64,000 nucleotides of DNA, taken from positions 62,001-126,000 of the forward strand of contig JAAFJR010000001.1 in assembly GCA_013298945.1 (NCBI GenBank), written 5' to 3'. The notes beneath the pieces were generated by a model. The model saw only the letters and a program-made list of their open reading frames with translations. It was not told the DNA's origin and searched no databases. The position numbers were made by a program, and so were the translations under genes. Below, piece after piece: positions 18,955-28,024 of the stretch; the stretch's first letter is position 1; each line of letters starts with the position of its first letter. The stretch is from Polaromonas sp. (GTDB lineage Bacteria; Pseudomonadota; Gammaproteobacteria; Burkholderiales; Burkholderiaceae_C).

Positions 18955-19320
18955 ATGGCACGTATAGCAGGTATTAATATTCCACAGCACCAACATGCTG
19001 AAATTGGATTGACCGCAATTTTCGGTATTGGTCGTACACGCGCTCGCAAAATTTGCGAAGCATGTGATATTGCTTATTCAAAGAAAATCAAAGATCTCAC
19101 TGACGGAGATTTGGAAAAAATTCGCGATCAAATCGCAGTTTTCACCATTGAAGGTGATTTGCGCCGCGAGACAACCATGAACATCAAGCGTTTGATGGAT
19201 ATTGGTTGCTACCGCGGTTTCCGTCATCGTCGTGGCCTGCCAATGCGTGGTCAAAGAACGCGTACCAATGCACGTACGCGTAAAGGTCCGCGCAAAGCGG
19301 CGGCATCGTTGAAAAAATAA
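18955..19320 (+). CDS. rpsM: 30S ribosomal protein S13
   Basis: A 121-residue small-subunit head protein. [26 protein letters not shown] at the N-terminus (shortened here: ARIAGINIP) and [20 protein letters not shown] in the basic tail identify S13. First gene of the alpha-operon-like segment rpsM-rpsK-rpsD-rpoA-rplQ. Confidence 0.97.
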   Translation: MARIAGINIPQHQHAEIGLTAIFGIGRTRARKICEACDIAYSKKIKDLTDGDLEKIRDQIAVFTIEGDLRRETTMNIKRLMDIGCYRGFRHRRGLPMRGQRTRTNARTRKGPRKAAASLKK

Positions 19321-19337
19321 TCAGATAGAACACTATT

Positions 19338-19742
19338 ATGGCAAAAGCACCATCCAATAGCGCGGCTCAACGCGTACGTAAAAAAGTCCGCAAGAACGTT
19401 GCGGATGGCATTGCACACGTGCATGCATCGTTTAACAACACAATCATCACCATCACTGATCGTCAAGGCAATTCATTGGCTTGGGCTTCATCTGGTGGTC
19501 AAGGTTTCAAAGGTTCACGTAAGTCAACACCATATGCTGCTCAGGTGGCGTCTGAAGTTGCTGGTCGTGCAGCTATGGAGCAAGGCATCAAAAACGTTGA
19601 TGTTGAAATCAAAGGTCCAGGTCCAGGTCGCGAATCCTCAGTTCGTGCACTCGGCGCATTAGGTATCCGTATCAACTCAATAGCTGATGTTACGCCTGTA
19701 CCACACAACGGTTGCAGGCCACAAAAACGTCGTCGTATCTAA
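19338..19742 (+). CDS. rpsK: 30S ribosomal protein S11
   Basis: A 134-residue platform protein. [20 protein letters not shown] and [16 protein letters not shown] are diagnostic, and it ends in the conserved [14 protein letters not shown]. The gene is followed by a 138-bp gap before rpsD, longer than the other spacings in this cluster. Confidence 0.97.
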   Translation: MAKAPSNSAAQRVRKKVRKNVADGIAHVHASFNNTIITITDRQGNSLAWASSGGQGFKGSRKSTPYAAQVASEVAGRAAMEQGIKNVDVEIKGPGPGRESSVRALGALGIRINSIADVTPVPHNGCRPQKRRRI

Positions 19743-19880
19743 TATTCGAGCTTGGCAAGTTTTTCGACTTGTTAAGTTTTTTGAATTTGTACGGCTATTT
19801 CTCAAAAGCCCACCGCTATTGTTATTATGCCAATAGCTCCCACAGTTTCTCTGTGGAAGATGATGTAAAAGGAAGTTCAA

Positions 19881-20504
19881 GTGGCACGTTATTTAGGCCC
19901 TAAGGCCAAGCTCTCCCGCCGTGAAGGCACCGATTTATTCTTGAAGAGCGCTCGTCGCTCTATAAGCGATAAAGCAAAATTTGATTCAAAACCAGGTCAG
20001 CACGGTCGCACTTCTGGTGCTCGTACCTCTGACTTCGGTTTGCAATTGCGCGAAAAACAAAAAGTAAAGCGCATGTACGGTATCTTGGAGCGTCAGTTCC
20101 GCCGTTATTTTGCAGAAGCTGATCGTCGCAAAGGCAACACAGGTGCAAACCTTTTGTCCTTGCTAGAATCGCGTTTAGACAACGTTGTTTATCGTATGGG
20201 TTTTGGTTCAACACGTGCTGAAGCGCGTCAGTTGGTATCACACAAAGCCATGACTGTGAATGGTCAGTCTGTCAACATTCCGTCTTACATGGTTAAGGCT
20301 GGTGATGTAGTTGCTGTTCGTGACAAATCTAAGGCTCAAACACGTATTGCTGAAGCCTTGCAATTGGCTCAACAAGTTGGCATGCCAGCTTGGGTTGAAG
20401 TTAACATCGAAAAAGCAACTGGTACTTTCAAGAAGTCACCTGATCGTGATGAATTCGGTGCTGACATCAACGAATCACTCATCGTTGAGTTGTATTCTCG
20501 CTAA
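19881..20504 (+). CDS. rpsD: 30S ribosomal protein S4 (zinc-free form)
   Basis: A 207-residue 16S rRNA-binding protein with an S4 RNA-binding domain ([20 protein letters not shown]). It starts at a GTG with AAGGAAG upstream. The N-terminal region lacks the CxxC zinc pairs found in some S4 proteins and has [21 protein letters not shown] instead. In E. coli S4 represses its own operon; a hairpin precedes rpoA downstream. Confidence 0.97.
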   Translation: MARYLGPKAKLSRREGTDLFLKSARRSISDKAKFDSKPGQHGRTSGARTSDFGLQLREKQKVKRMYGILERQFRRYFAEADRRKGNTGANLLSLLESRLDNVVYRMGFGSTRAEARQLVSHKAMTVNGQSVNIPSYMVKAGDVVAVRDKSKAQTRIAEALQLAQQVGMPAWVEVNIEKATGTFKKSPDRDEFGADINESLIVELYSR

Positions 20505-20522
20505 AAATCATTTTAATTGGTT

Positions 20523-20552
20523 CTCAAACTTGCTTCGCATTGCAGGTTTGAG
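20523..20552 (+). promoter_or_regulatory. hairpin in the rpsD-rpoA gap
   Basis: CTCAAACTTGC at 20523-20533 pairs with GCAGGTTTGAG at 20542-20552 (11 bp with one G-T wobble, 8-nt loop). No T-run follows, so it is not a classical terminator; it may attenuate, be a processing site or protect the transcript. Confidence 0.45.
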
Positions 20553-20606
20553 CGCTTCACCAGCCTTACCGGCGTAACGAGCTGGGGGTATTGAGAGGAA
20601 ATTAAT

Positions 20607-21602
20607 ATGCAAGCAAATCTATTAAAACCAAAAGCTATTCACGTAGAGCAACTCAGCGCAAACCGCGCCAAGGTGACTTTAGAGCCTTTTGAGCGTGGCT
20701 ATGGACATACGCTAGGTAATGCCTTGCGCCGCGTTTTACTGTCTTCTATGGTTGGCTATGCAGCGACTGAAGTGACGATTGCTGGTGTGTTGCACGAGTA
20801 CTCATCGATTGATGGCGTTCAAGAAGATGTTGTTAACATTTTATTGAACCTCAAAGGTGTGGTTTTTAAATTGCATAACCGTGATGAAGTCACATTGAGC
20901 TTGCGTAAAGACGGCGAAGGCCCCGTTACTGCTGCTGATATTCAGACACCGCATGATGTCGAAATCGTGAATCCTGATCACATCATTGCGCACTTGTCAC
21001 AAGGTGGCAAGTTGGACATGCAGATCAAGGTTGAAAAAGGTCGTGGATACGTTCCAGGTACCATGCGTCGTTTTGGCGATGAGCCAAACAAATCCATCGG
21101 TCGCATTGTTCTAGACGCTTCTTTTTCTCCAGTATCACGCGTCAGCTATGCTGTTGAAAATGCTCGCGTTGAGCAACGTACTGATTTGGATAAATTGGTG
21201 ATAGAAATTGAAACCAATGGCGCCATCAATGCGGAAGATGCAGTGCGTTCGTCTGCCAAAATTTTGGTGGAACAATTGGCTGTGTTCGCACAATTAGAAG
21301 GCAGCGAATTGGCTGCATTCGATGCACCAAGCTCTGCACGTAATGCGCAGCAGTTTGATCCATTGCTGTTGCGCCCAGTCGATGAGTTAGAACTCACCGT
21401 TCGCTCAGCTAACTGTCTCAAAGCCGAAAACATTTACTACATTGGTGATTTGATCCAGCGCTCTGAAAACGAGTTGCTCAAAACACCAAACCTGGGTCGT
21501 AAATCACTCAATGAAATCAAAGAAGTTTTGGCTTCTCGTGGTTTGACATTGGGCATGAAGCTCGAGAGCTGGCCACCAGCTGGCTTGGATAAACAAGGTT
21601 AA
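20607..21602 (+). CDS. rpoA: RNA polymerase alpha subunit
   Basis: A 331-residue protein with an N-terminal assembly domain ([23 protein letters not shown] near residues 25-48) and a C-terminal DNA- and activator-contacting domain ([22 protein letters not shown] near 295-318) joined by a flexible linker. AGAGGAAATTA precedes the ATG. Located between rpsD and rplQ as usual. Confidence 0.98.
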   Translation: MQANLLKPKAIHVEQLSANRAKVTLEPFERGYGHTLGNALRRVLLSSMVGYAATEVTIAGVLHEYSSIDGVQEDVVNILLNLKGVVFKLHNRDEVTLSLRKDGEGPVTAADIQTPHDVEIVNPDHIIAHLSQGGKLDMQIKVEKGRGYVPGTMRRFGDEPNKSIGRIVLDASFSPVSRVSYAVENARVEQRTDLDKLVIEIETNGAINAEDAVRSSAKILVEQLAVFAQLEGSELAAFDAPSSARNAQQFDPLLLRPVDELELTVRSANCLKAENIYYIGDLIQRSENELLKTPNLGRKSLNEIKEVLASRGLTLGMKLESWPPAGLDKQG

Positions 21603-21699
21603 ATATTAAAAACCAAACTGCAAGATTGAGTAAATCAAACTTGCGGTTTTAAATCGGATAGTACCTGATACGGCTATCTACTAATAAAAGGAAAACACC

Positions 21700-22098
21700 A
21701 TGCGTCACGGACACGGACTACGTAAACTAAACAGAACCAGCGAACACCGCTTAGCGATGCTTCGCAATATGATGAACTCGCTCATTGAGCACGAAGTCAT
21801 CAAAACAACTTTGCCAAAAGCAAAAGAACTGCGCCGAGTTGTGGAGCCAATGATCACGTTGGCTAAAAACCCGAGCTTGGCAAATAAGCGTATGGCTTTT
21901 GACCGTTTACGTGACCGCAACTCTGTTGTGAAATTGTTTGCTGATTTGGGTCCACGCTTTGCTGCGCGTCCTGGTGGCTACACACGTATCTTGAAAATGG
22001 GTTTTCGCGTGGGTGACAATGCGCCTATGGCTTTGGTCGAATTGGTTGACCGTCCCGATACAGTCGCACCAGCTGCTGAAGTCAAAACATCAACTTAA
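21700..22098 (+). CDS. rplQ: 50S ribosomal protein L17
   Basis: A 132-residue protein with [17 protein letters not shown] at the start and [26 protein letters not shown] near the C-terminus. AAAGGAAAA precedes the ATG. It closes the ribosomal run; an initiator tRNA gene follows within 80 bp. Confidence 0.97.
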   Translation: MRHGHGLRKLNRTSEHRLAMLRNMMNSLIEHEVIKTTLPKAKELRRVVEPMITLAKNPSLANKRMAFDRLRDRNSVVKLFADLGPRFAARPGGYTRILKMGFRVGDNAPMALVELVDRPDTVAPAAEVKTST

Positions 22099-22160
22099 AA
22101 TTAGTTTTTAAATAAATATATATAACTTGATGAAATAACTAATTGAGTTGATAAGTAAGT

Positions 22161-22166
22161 TATAAT
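22161..22166 (+). promoter_or_regulatory. -10 box (TATAAT) of the initiator tRNA gene
   Basis: A perfect TATAAT 11 bp before the tRNA. The -35 region (near ACTAAT at 22138-22143) is poor, so the tRNA may be transcribed both from here and by read-through from rplQ. Confidence 0.5.
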
Positions 22167-22177
22167 AGAGGTCTTAA

Positions 22178-22254
<77 letters not shown>

Positions 22255-22263
22255 AATAATTAA

Positions 22264-22293
22264 CCCTCAGAGTTTAGGTTCTGAGGGTTTTTT
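22264..22293 (+). terminator. rho-independent terminator after tRNA-fMet
   Basis: CCCTCAGA at 22264-22271 pairs with TCTGAGGG at 22280-22287, followed by six T residues. It lies 9 bp after the tRNA and probably ends the whole ribosomal transcript. Confidence 0.9.
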
Positions 22294-22393
22294 ATGTCCG
22301 TAGTTTATTTTGATTTTAAGTGTGATCGCGCGGCAAACTTCACAAATGGCTTGCTACATTGTGCGGCATTTAAGATGGCGCTATTGGTTTTGG

Positions 22394-24934
22394 CTATTGT
22401 TGTCGAAGCGTTTCAATCACAGGTCTGCGCAAGACTGAGCGCAGAACATAAGTGCCTGCAACTAGCGCTAATAACGATCCAGCCATTGCTCCAGCCAGTG
22501 GCACCCACAGCTTGATGCTCCAAGTGAACTCAAACACATAGCGCGCCATCGCCCAACCAATCGCCACAGCGATGATGCTGGCCAAGAAGCCAGCTAGCAA
22601 ACCCACACCCGCCAGCTCAGCGCCCTGGACTTGCCGCAGCAGTTTGCCACTCGCCCCCAGCGATCGCATCACGGCAAATTCTTTAGCGCGTTCCTCTTTG
22701 GTGGCAGTAATGGCCGCTAACAACACCACCACGCCCGCTGCCAAGGTGAACGCAAATAAAAACTCAACCGCGCGAATTACTTGATCCAACACTTTTTGAA
22801 TTTGCGCTACTGTGGCGCTCATGTCCACGTTGGTGATGTTTGGATAATTTTTAATCAAGGCATTATCAAACGCGGCACCTTGCGTTGGATTGCGAAATGC
22901 ACCCATGTAGGTCACAGGCACACCTGCCAGTTGGGACACGGGAAACATCACATAAAAGTTAGCCCGCATAGAGCCCCAGTCCACTTTGCGAATGCTGCTG
23001 ACTTTGCTCTCAACCATCATACCGCCCACGTCGAATCGCAATTGGTCGCCAAGTGCAAGATTCAAAGTCTTCGCCACGCTTTCTTCAATGCTCACACCAC
23101 CTGTTTCTTCAGGCGTCCACGCGCCTGATGTGATGATGTTGTGCACGGGTAGTGTTGCGCTGTTGGATAAATTGAATTCTCTGTCCAACATGCGCTTGGC
23201 GCGTTCGTCTGCAAAATTGTCTGGTTTGATGTCGGTATTGTTAATCGCCACCAAACGCCCCCGAATCATCGGAAACCAGTCGTAATTTTTAATGCCAGAG
23301 TCCTTCAGTGTTTGCTGAAAAGGCTCGCTTTGCTCTGGCATCACGTTGATGACGAAGCGATTCGGCGCGTCAGGCGGTGTCGCTTTTCGCCAACTGTCAA
23401 TCAAGTCCGTGCGCAGCAACACCAACAAAATCAACGCCAGTAGACCCAGAGACAAAGCACTGATTTGCACCACCGCAAACGCTGGTCGTGCCGTCAATTG
23501 CCGCGTCGCCAGCACCAACCAGCGTGGGGCAGTCGCGTCATTCACGCTCATGCGCAGCAGTTTGATGGACAGATAGCTAATACCCGCAAACAGCACTACA
23601 GCAGCCGCAAAACCACCCACGGTGATCAAACCCAACTTCAATTCACTGCTGGTAGCTAGAAGCAACGTCACAAACCCTGCCAAACCCAAACCCAGCACCG
23701 CCAATGACGCTGGTTTCAAGCTGCCCACGTCGCGCCGAATCACTCGCAACGGCGGCACTTGCGCCAGTTGCAACACAGGTGGTAGGCCAAACGCCAGCAA
23801 CAGCGTCATGCCCATGCCTAATCCAAAGGCGACTGGCCACAACGACGCGCTAGGCAAGCTCGATTCAATCAAACCCGCCAGCAGCAGCACAAAGATGTAA
23901 TGCACCGCATAACCAATCAAAATACCCAGCCCGCTTGCAAACAAGCCCACCAGCGCAAATTCAAAGGTATAGCTCAGCCCAATATTGCGCTGGCTCTGCC
24001 CGAGCACGCGCAGCATGGCGCAATTGTCCAAATGCTTGGCGGCAAAGCTTCGCGCAGCCAAAGCCACAGCTACAGCACTGAGCAGGGCGGCCAGGAGGGC
24101 AATCAAGCTCAAAAACTTCTCTGCTCGCTCCAAGGTTTGTTTCATTTCAGGTCTACCGCCTTCAAACGACTCCAAGCGCACGCCGGGCATCCCTGCAGTG
24201 ATTTGCGCTTTGGCAAACTCTGCAAACGCCTTCACAGACTCGTCCGCTGCCGGCCCACCTGCGCTCGTGCCCGCAACGGCTAGGCGATACGTCACCCGGC
24301 TAGCAGGCTGAATCAAGCCCGTCGCCGCCATGCCCGCCATATTCACCATCACACGCGGTGCAAAATTGGCAAAACCCGCGCCCCGGTCAGGCTCGGTCGT
24401 GATGATTTGGCCAATCCGCAGCTCAGCGTCACCCAACATGAGCTTATCGCCGACTTGCACTCCCAAGCCGTCCAACAGCGCAGCATCTACCCAAGCCTCA
24501 CCTACAGCAGGCACAGCCCGTGTTTTAGCTGGCTCAGCACCTTGTTTAGCGGCGATTTGCAAGTTTCCGCGAAGTGGGTAAGCTTCGCTGACCGCTTTCA
24601 GCGCCACCAGCTTGGTCATAGCATCAGTCTGTCCCTTTGACTCGGCTCTGGCCATCGTTGGAAACCCAAGCGCTTGCGCCGTTTGCAGCCCAAGCTCCTT
24701 GGCTTTTGTTATGAAAATGGGCGGTGTTGGGTTATCGCTAGAAATCACTGCATCACCTCCCAGCAGCTGCCGCGCATCGCGCTGTAAGCCACCGTTCAGC
24801 CGATCTGCAAAAAATCCCACCGCTGTCAATGCCGCCACAGCCAGCGACACAGCCACAATCAGCAGTCGCAACTCCCCAGCCCGTAAGTCACGCCACAGTG
24901 AGCGCCATCCCAAAACATAAAAAGCGGTGTTCAT
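22394..24934 (-). CDS. FtsX-like ABC transporter permease (YbbP-like)
   Basis: An 846-residue inner-membrane protein with the two-module FtsX/MacB permease layout: an N-terminal helix (LRLLIVAVSLAVAALTAVGFFADR), a large periplasmic domain, three or more helices around residues 270-400, a second soluble domain, and a final helix set with the motif TKEERAKEFAVMRSLGASGKLLR. It resembles E. coli YbbP. The ATG at 24934 is preferred over an in-frame TTG 24 bp upstream. The usual partner ATPase (YbbA-like) and esterase TesA are not adjacent, so the ATPase must be encoded elsewhere. The substrate is unknown. Confidence 0.85.
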   Translation of the reverse strand: MNTAFYVLGWRSLWRDLRAGELRLLIVAVSLAVAALTAVGFFADRLNGGLQRDARQLLGGDAVISSDNPTPPIFITKAKELGLQTAQALGFPTMARAESKGQTDAMTKLVALKAVSEAYPLRGNLQIAAKQGAEPAKTRAVPAVGEAWVDAALLDGLGVQVGDKLMLGDAELRIGQIITTEPDRGAGFANFAPRVMVNMAGMAATGLIQPASRVTYRLAVAGTSAGGPAADESVKAFAEFAKAQITAGMPGVRLESFEGGRPEMKQTLERAEKFLSLIALLAALLSAVAVALAARSFAAKHLDNCAMLRVLGQSQRNIGLSYTFEFALVGLFASGLGILIGYAVHYIFVLLLAGLIESSLPSASLWPVAFGLGMGMTLLLAFGLPPVLQLAQVPPLRVIRRDVGSLKPASLAVLGLGLAGFVTLLLATSSELKLGLITVGGFAAAVVLFAGISYLSIKLLRMSVNDATAPRWLVLATRQLTARPAFAVVQISALSLGLLALILLVLLRTDLIDSWRKATPPDAPNRFVINVMPEQSEPFQQTLKDSGIKNYDWFPMIRGRLVAINNTDIKPDNFADERAKRMLDREFNLSNSATLPVHNIITSGAWTPEETGGVSIEESVAKTLNLALGDQLRFDVGGMMVESKVSSIRKVDWGSMRANFYVMFPVSQLAGVPVTYMGAFRNPTQGAAFDNALIKNYPNITNVDMSATVAQIQKVLDQVIRAVEFLFAFTLAAGVVVLLAAITATKEERAKEFAVMRSLGASGKLLRQVQGAELAGVGLLAGFLASIIAVAIGWAMARYVFEFTWSIKLWVPLAGAMAGSLLALVAGTYVLRSVLRRPVIETLRQQ

Positions 24935-25096
24935 GGCGTTATTGACCTTTTTTCTCAAATATAGTTTGCAAATTGTTTACTAGTTGACGGTAAAAACTTG
25001 CAAATCAAGCTTTGTAGTAGTGTTTACACCCGTATTTATTTCAGAAAATGCCTAGAGAAGTCATAAAATCAAGTAAAACAAGAAAAGCGTTTTATT

Positions 25097-25138
25097 TGAT
25101 AAAAATGATAGCAATCAAAGCAATAAACACAGCGGCTA
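25097..25138 (-). repeat. dispersed repeat, divergent copy
   Basis: On the minus strand it reads TAGCCGCTGTGTTTATTGCT then TTGATTGCTATC. It keeps the TAGCCG start, TTTATTGC and GCTAT blocks of the consensus but has several substitutions. Confidence 0.6.
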
Positions 25139-25197
25139 ATTGCAAATATTGATGATAAATTTAGGTCAATTTAGACTAAAGTGTGCTTTGCCATTTT

Positions 25198-25240
25198 GCT
25201 ATACTAATAATAGCTATCATGCCAATAAAAATGCCGGCTA
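25198..25240 (-). repeat. dispersed repeat, divergent copy
   Basis: On the minus strand it reads TAGCCGGCATTTTTATTGGC then ATGATAGCTATTA, matching the consensus except in the middle. It is 59 bp from the preceding copy in the same orientation. Confidence 0.7.
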
Positions 25241-25289
25241 TATTAAAAATTAATTTTTAAAAATGCCATTTCCCATTTAAGTCAATATT

Positions 25290-26135
25290 TCAACTGCTAG
25301 CTACAGGTGCGGCTACGCTGCTCCAAACCACGCGCTCTGGTGCTGAAAAGCACAAAAATCGCTTGTTCGTCGCACGGCCAATGGCGCAAAGGTTGAGCTT
25401 TTGGGCGAGCGCCAATCCCATCTCAGTCATGCCGCTGCGCGAGACAACGACTGGAATGCCCATTTGTGCGGATTTCATGACCATTTCACTGGTTAAGCGG
25501 CCCGTGGTGTAAAAGACTTTGTTGTCGCCTCGAACAGCAGATTCTTCCTGAAGCCACATCCAGCCAGCAATCGTGTCAATGGCATTGTGACGGCCCACAT
25601 CTTCAACAAAAATAAGCTGTTCAGCTGTGTCTGGCGATTCTGGGAGAACTGAAAACAAGGCGCAACCGTGGACTGAACCAGCTTGTTTGTACACGCTGTC
25701 TTGCAGACGAATGGCGTTGGTTATGGCTTCCAGCTGGACTTGAGTGACTTTGGAGTCGGGCAGGGTAACGCTATCAAACGCGCCCATCAAGTCGCCAAAC
25801 AAGCTGCCTTGGCCACAGCCAGTGGTAACGACGCGCTTTTCGGTGCGTTTTTCAATGTCTGTGATACCGTGTCGGGTTCTGACGGCGGCAGCACCAACTT
25901 CCCAATCGACGGTGATGGATTCAATTTCTGCAATCGAATCAACCAAGCGCTGGTTGCGTAAGTAGCCTAAAACCAACCATTCGGGGCGAGCGCCCAGCGT
26001 CATCAGCGTGACGAGCTCGCGTTTATCGACATAAACCGTCAGCGCGCGTTCGGCGGGAATGAAGAGGGTGCGATTTTGTCCGTGTTCGTCAACTGCTATC
26101 ACCTCACGCACCAAGGGTGCGTGGGACTGGGTCAA
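25290..26135 (-). CDS. fdhD: formate dehydrogenase accessory sulfurtransferase FdhD
   Basis: Needed for active formate dehydrogenase; FdhD transfers sulfur from IscS to the bis-MGD molybdenum cofactor. The 281-residue protein has TTGCGQGS at residues 104-111, with the single Cys107 in the loop that carries the catalytic cysteines; the second Cys of the E. coli loop is absent. DVGRHNAIDTIAG and FYTTGRLTSEMVMKSAQMGIPVVVSRS are further family landmarks. It is the last gene of the minus-strand formate dehydrogenase block, 17 bp after a small exported protein, and could serve both enzymes encoded there. Confidence 0.93.
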   Translation of the reverse strand: MTQSHAPLVREVIAVDEHGQNRTLFIPAERALTVYVDKRELVTLMTLGARPEWLVLGYLRNQRLVDSIAEIESITVDWEVGAAAVRTRHGITDIEKRTEKRVVTTGCGQGSLFGDLMGAFDSVTLPDSKVTQVQLEAITNAIRLQDSVYKQAGSVHGCALFSVLPESPDTAEQLIFVEDVGRHNAIDTIAGWMWLQEESAVRGDNKVFYTTGRLTSEMVMKSAQMGIPVVVSRSGMTEMGLALAQKLNLCAIGRATNKRFLCFSAPERVVWSSVAAPVASS

Positions 26136-26152
26136 GTAGGGAAGTGGCGTGT

Positions 26153-26563
26153 TCAGGGCTTTTTGGCTGGAACAGCCGGTGCAGCTGGTTTAGCCGGAAC
26201 AGCCGCTGCCGCAACAACTGCCACGGCTGGCGTTGCTGCTGCTGCCGCTGGTGTACCTGGTGCGGCTGCAACTGGTAGTGGGTAAACAAACGGGCCAGGG
26301 TCAGCACAAGGCGGCATCGCTGCTGCAGGCTTGGTTGATTTCGCTGTTTTGTAATAGTGCGCAGCGGCTTTGTCTTGCGATTTGCACAATAAATAGCCAT
26401 CAACCTTGCCATTCCAAGCCGTTTTGGCGGCTGTTTCTGCTGCTTTGGCTTTGGCTTCGTCAGACAGCGCTGGTAACTTGGCTAGTGCAGTCGTTGTCGT
26501 CAAAGCAATCAGTAGAGAGGTCGAAGCTAATGTTGCTGCAATAAAGGATAGTTTTTTCATCAT
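26153..26563 (-). CDS. exported Ala/Pro-rich protein of the formate dehydrogenase operon, unknown function
   Basis: A 136-residue protein I do not recognise. It starts MMKKLSFIAATLASTSLLIA, a typical Sec signal peptide with cleavage expected after TALA. The mature part has a helical segment (LSDEAKAKAAETAAKTAW), the phrase GKVDGYLLCKSQDKAA and a second Cys in MPPCADPGPF. The last 45 residues are low-complexity Ala-Pro-Val ending AKKP. Two adjacent ATGs are possible starts; GAGGA is upstream of both. It lies between the gamma subunit and fdhD, suggesting a periplasmic role with the respiratory enzyme. Confidence 0.7.
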   Translation of the reverse strand: MMKKLSFIAATLASTSLLIALTTTTALAKLPALSDEAKAKAAETAAKTAWNGKVDGYLLCKSQDKAAAHYYKTAKSTKPAAAMPPCADPGPFVYPLPVAAAPGTPAAAAATPAVAVVAAAAVPAKPAAPAVPAKKP

Positions 26564-26576
26564 CAATTCCTCAAAC

Positions 26577-27767
26577 TTATACTGTTTTGGCTTGGGCCGC
26601 TGCAACTGCAGCAGCTGCTACAGCCGTACGATCGCGTGGAATTTTGCCAGACTTGACATCTTCTAACCACAACTCATGGTGGTGCTTCGCCCAATTTTCG
26701 TCCACATATCCGGTTTTCATACCTTGGTAAGTGCCTTCAGTGCCAATGGAGCCTAAGTAAATGTGTCCCATAAACATCGCCATCATCAAGACAGTAGAAA
26801 CAGCGTGCACCATGTGCGCAATTTGCATGGTGGCGCGTTCGTAGCTCAAACCCGGCACTAGCTTGTCCATCACCAAGCCAGAGCCGACAACGGTCAAACC
26901 CAAGAAAAACACGCCGCCCCAAAACACCATTTTCTCGCCAGCATTGAAACGGCCTGCTTTTGGATGATCTTTTGAGAACAAACCGCCGCCTTTTAGCAAC
27001 CAGTTCAAATCACCTTTGGCTGGCAAGTTATCACGCACAAAAGTAAACATGACAACTATGAGAGACACTGCAAAGAGCGGGCCAGCAAAGTTGTGAGCAT
27101 TTTTTAAGAGGTAAGTCAAATAGCCAAACAAAGTTTGACCAATGACGGGCATCAAAACGTACTGACCAAACGCCATCACCAAGCCTGAAATAGACAAAAT
27201 GCAAAACGCAATCGCGTTAGCCCAGTGGGCTGAGCGCTCAAACGGTGTGAAACGTTCAATTTTGCGACCCGTAGGGGCATCAGGCAACTTGGCCGCTCCT
27301 TTGCGCCAGTAGTACAAGCCCAAACCGCCCAAAACAATCAAAACCAAAGAGCCACCGTAGGGGATGATCCAGTTATTACGCACTTGGCGCCATGCTTCAC
27401 CTGCGTTAGTCAAGCGCGAACCTGGGTATTGGGTGAAAGGTTGAATTAAAACTCCGGCCTCTGGGGCTGTACTTTTTGGCAAGCTGCTGTAGCCTTCAAC
27501 GCCTGAGCCAACTTGTCGCCACATGGGCGCATTGTTGCCAGGTTGTACTTTTGCGCGTTCGCCATTGGTTTGTTGCGCGTAGCCAGGCTCTAAGCTGGCT
27601 TCGGGCTTAACATCCATGATGTTTACACTTTGAATGGCATTAGAAGTTGCAGCAGCGGGTACTGCAGGTGCGGCGGTTGCTGCAGGAGCGTTTTGCGCTA
27701 AAGCGGTATGGCTAATCAACACAGTTAGCGCTAGTGCTGAAAGCGACGTCAATATTGTGCGAAGCAT
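26577..27767 (-). CDS. formate dehydrogenase gamma subunit (cytochrome b556)
   Basis: Membrane anchor that passes electrons from the periplasmic formate dehydrogenase to quinone. The 396-residue protein has a signal-like first helix ending near AQN, a 110-residue periplasmic stretch, one helix (IPYGGSLVLIVLGGLGLYY), then the cytochrome b domain starting ERFTPFERSAHWANAIAF with four helices. Histidines suited to bind two hemes are in RSAHW, KNAHNFAGP and AHMVHAVS. The N-terminal extension is longer than in E. coli FdnI/FdoI but common in betaproteobacteria. A GGAG site precedes the ATG. It belongs with the alpha and beta subunits just upstream. Confidence 0.9.
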   Translation of the reverse strand: MLRTILTSLSALALTVLISHTALAQNAPAATAAPAVPAAATSNAIQSVNIMDVKPEASLEPGYAQQTNGERAKVQPGNNAPMWRQVGSGVEGYSSLPKSTAPEAGVLIQPFTQYPGSRLTNAGEAWRQVRNNWIIPYGGSLVLIVLGGLGLYYWRKGAAKLPDAPTGRKIERFTPFERSAHWANAIAFCILSISGLVMAFGQYVLMPVIGQTLFGYLTYLLKNAHNFAGPLFAVSLIVVMFTFVRDNLPAKGDLNWLLKGGGLFSKDHPKAGRFNAGEKMVFWGGVFFLGLTVVGSGLVMDKLVPGLSYERATMQIAHMVHAVSTVLMMAMFMGHIYLGSIGTEGTYQGMKTGYVDENWAKHHHELWLEDVKSGKIPRDRTAVAAAAVAAAQAKTV

Positions 27768-27778
27768 GGTGTAGCTCC

Positions 27779-28024
27779 TTAGTTGACTTTGTTGTACTCG
27801 TTTTGGCCGTTTTGCATGCGAGTTTTCAACTGCTGCTCCCAGGCCGTCTTGTCGCCAGCTTTCCAGCCAGGTGCTGTGAATGAAGCAACACCAGTGCCTG
27901 AGTAGGGCGCAGCATCTTTGCTTGGCGTTGCCGCAGTTTGTTGTTTGTCACCGCATGCGATCAAGCTTGACGCAGCTAAAGATATTGCAGCTGTTAGAGC
28001 TAAATTTTTGATACTTCGCTTCAT
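27779..28024 (-). CDS. small lipoprotein of the formate dehydrogenase operon, unknown function
   Basis: An 81-residue protein starting MKRSIKNLALTAAISLAASS, with a lipobox LIAC: cleavage would leave Cys24 as the lipidated first residue. The mature part has about 58 residues, including PGWKAGDKTAWEQQLKTRMQ. Its ATG overlaps the stop of the beta-subunit gene by one base (TAATG), so translation is probably coupled. A longer frame extending into the beta-subunit gene is a false start because the signal peptide begins here. The function is unknown; position suggests a partner of the periplasmic enzyme. Confidence 0.75.
   Translation of the reverse strand: MKRSIKNLALTAAISLAASSLIACGDKQQTAATPSKDAAPYSGTGVASFTAPGWKAGDKTAWEQQLKTRMQNGQNEYNKVN

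Larger units (their letters stand above)
24935..25289. other. AT-rich gene-free gap between permease and fdhD
   Basis: About 355 bp with no credible gene. It contains two divergent copies of the dispersed repeat (25097-25138 and 25198-25240) and an 18-bp perfect AT palindrome at 25243-25260 (TTAAAAATT / AATTTTTAA). The permease promoter should lie here, but no clear one was seen. Confidence 0.6.

Noticed and set aside
19743-19880. A small RNA or terminator in the rpsK-rpsD gap
   Set aside because: Only weak stems (for example CCACAG/CTGTGG at about 19848-19857) without T-runs were seen.
22294-22515. Open frame after the tRNA terminator
   Set aside because: It overlaps the permease gene on the other strand, has no ribosome site and no recognisable protein pattern.
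23900-24311. Several plus-strand open frames antisense to the FtsX-like permease
   Set aside because: They are reverse-strand shadows without motifs; the permease reads through the whole region.
24935-25289. A missed gene in the AT-rich gap
   Set aside because: All frames are short and broken; the content is repeats and an AT palindrome.
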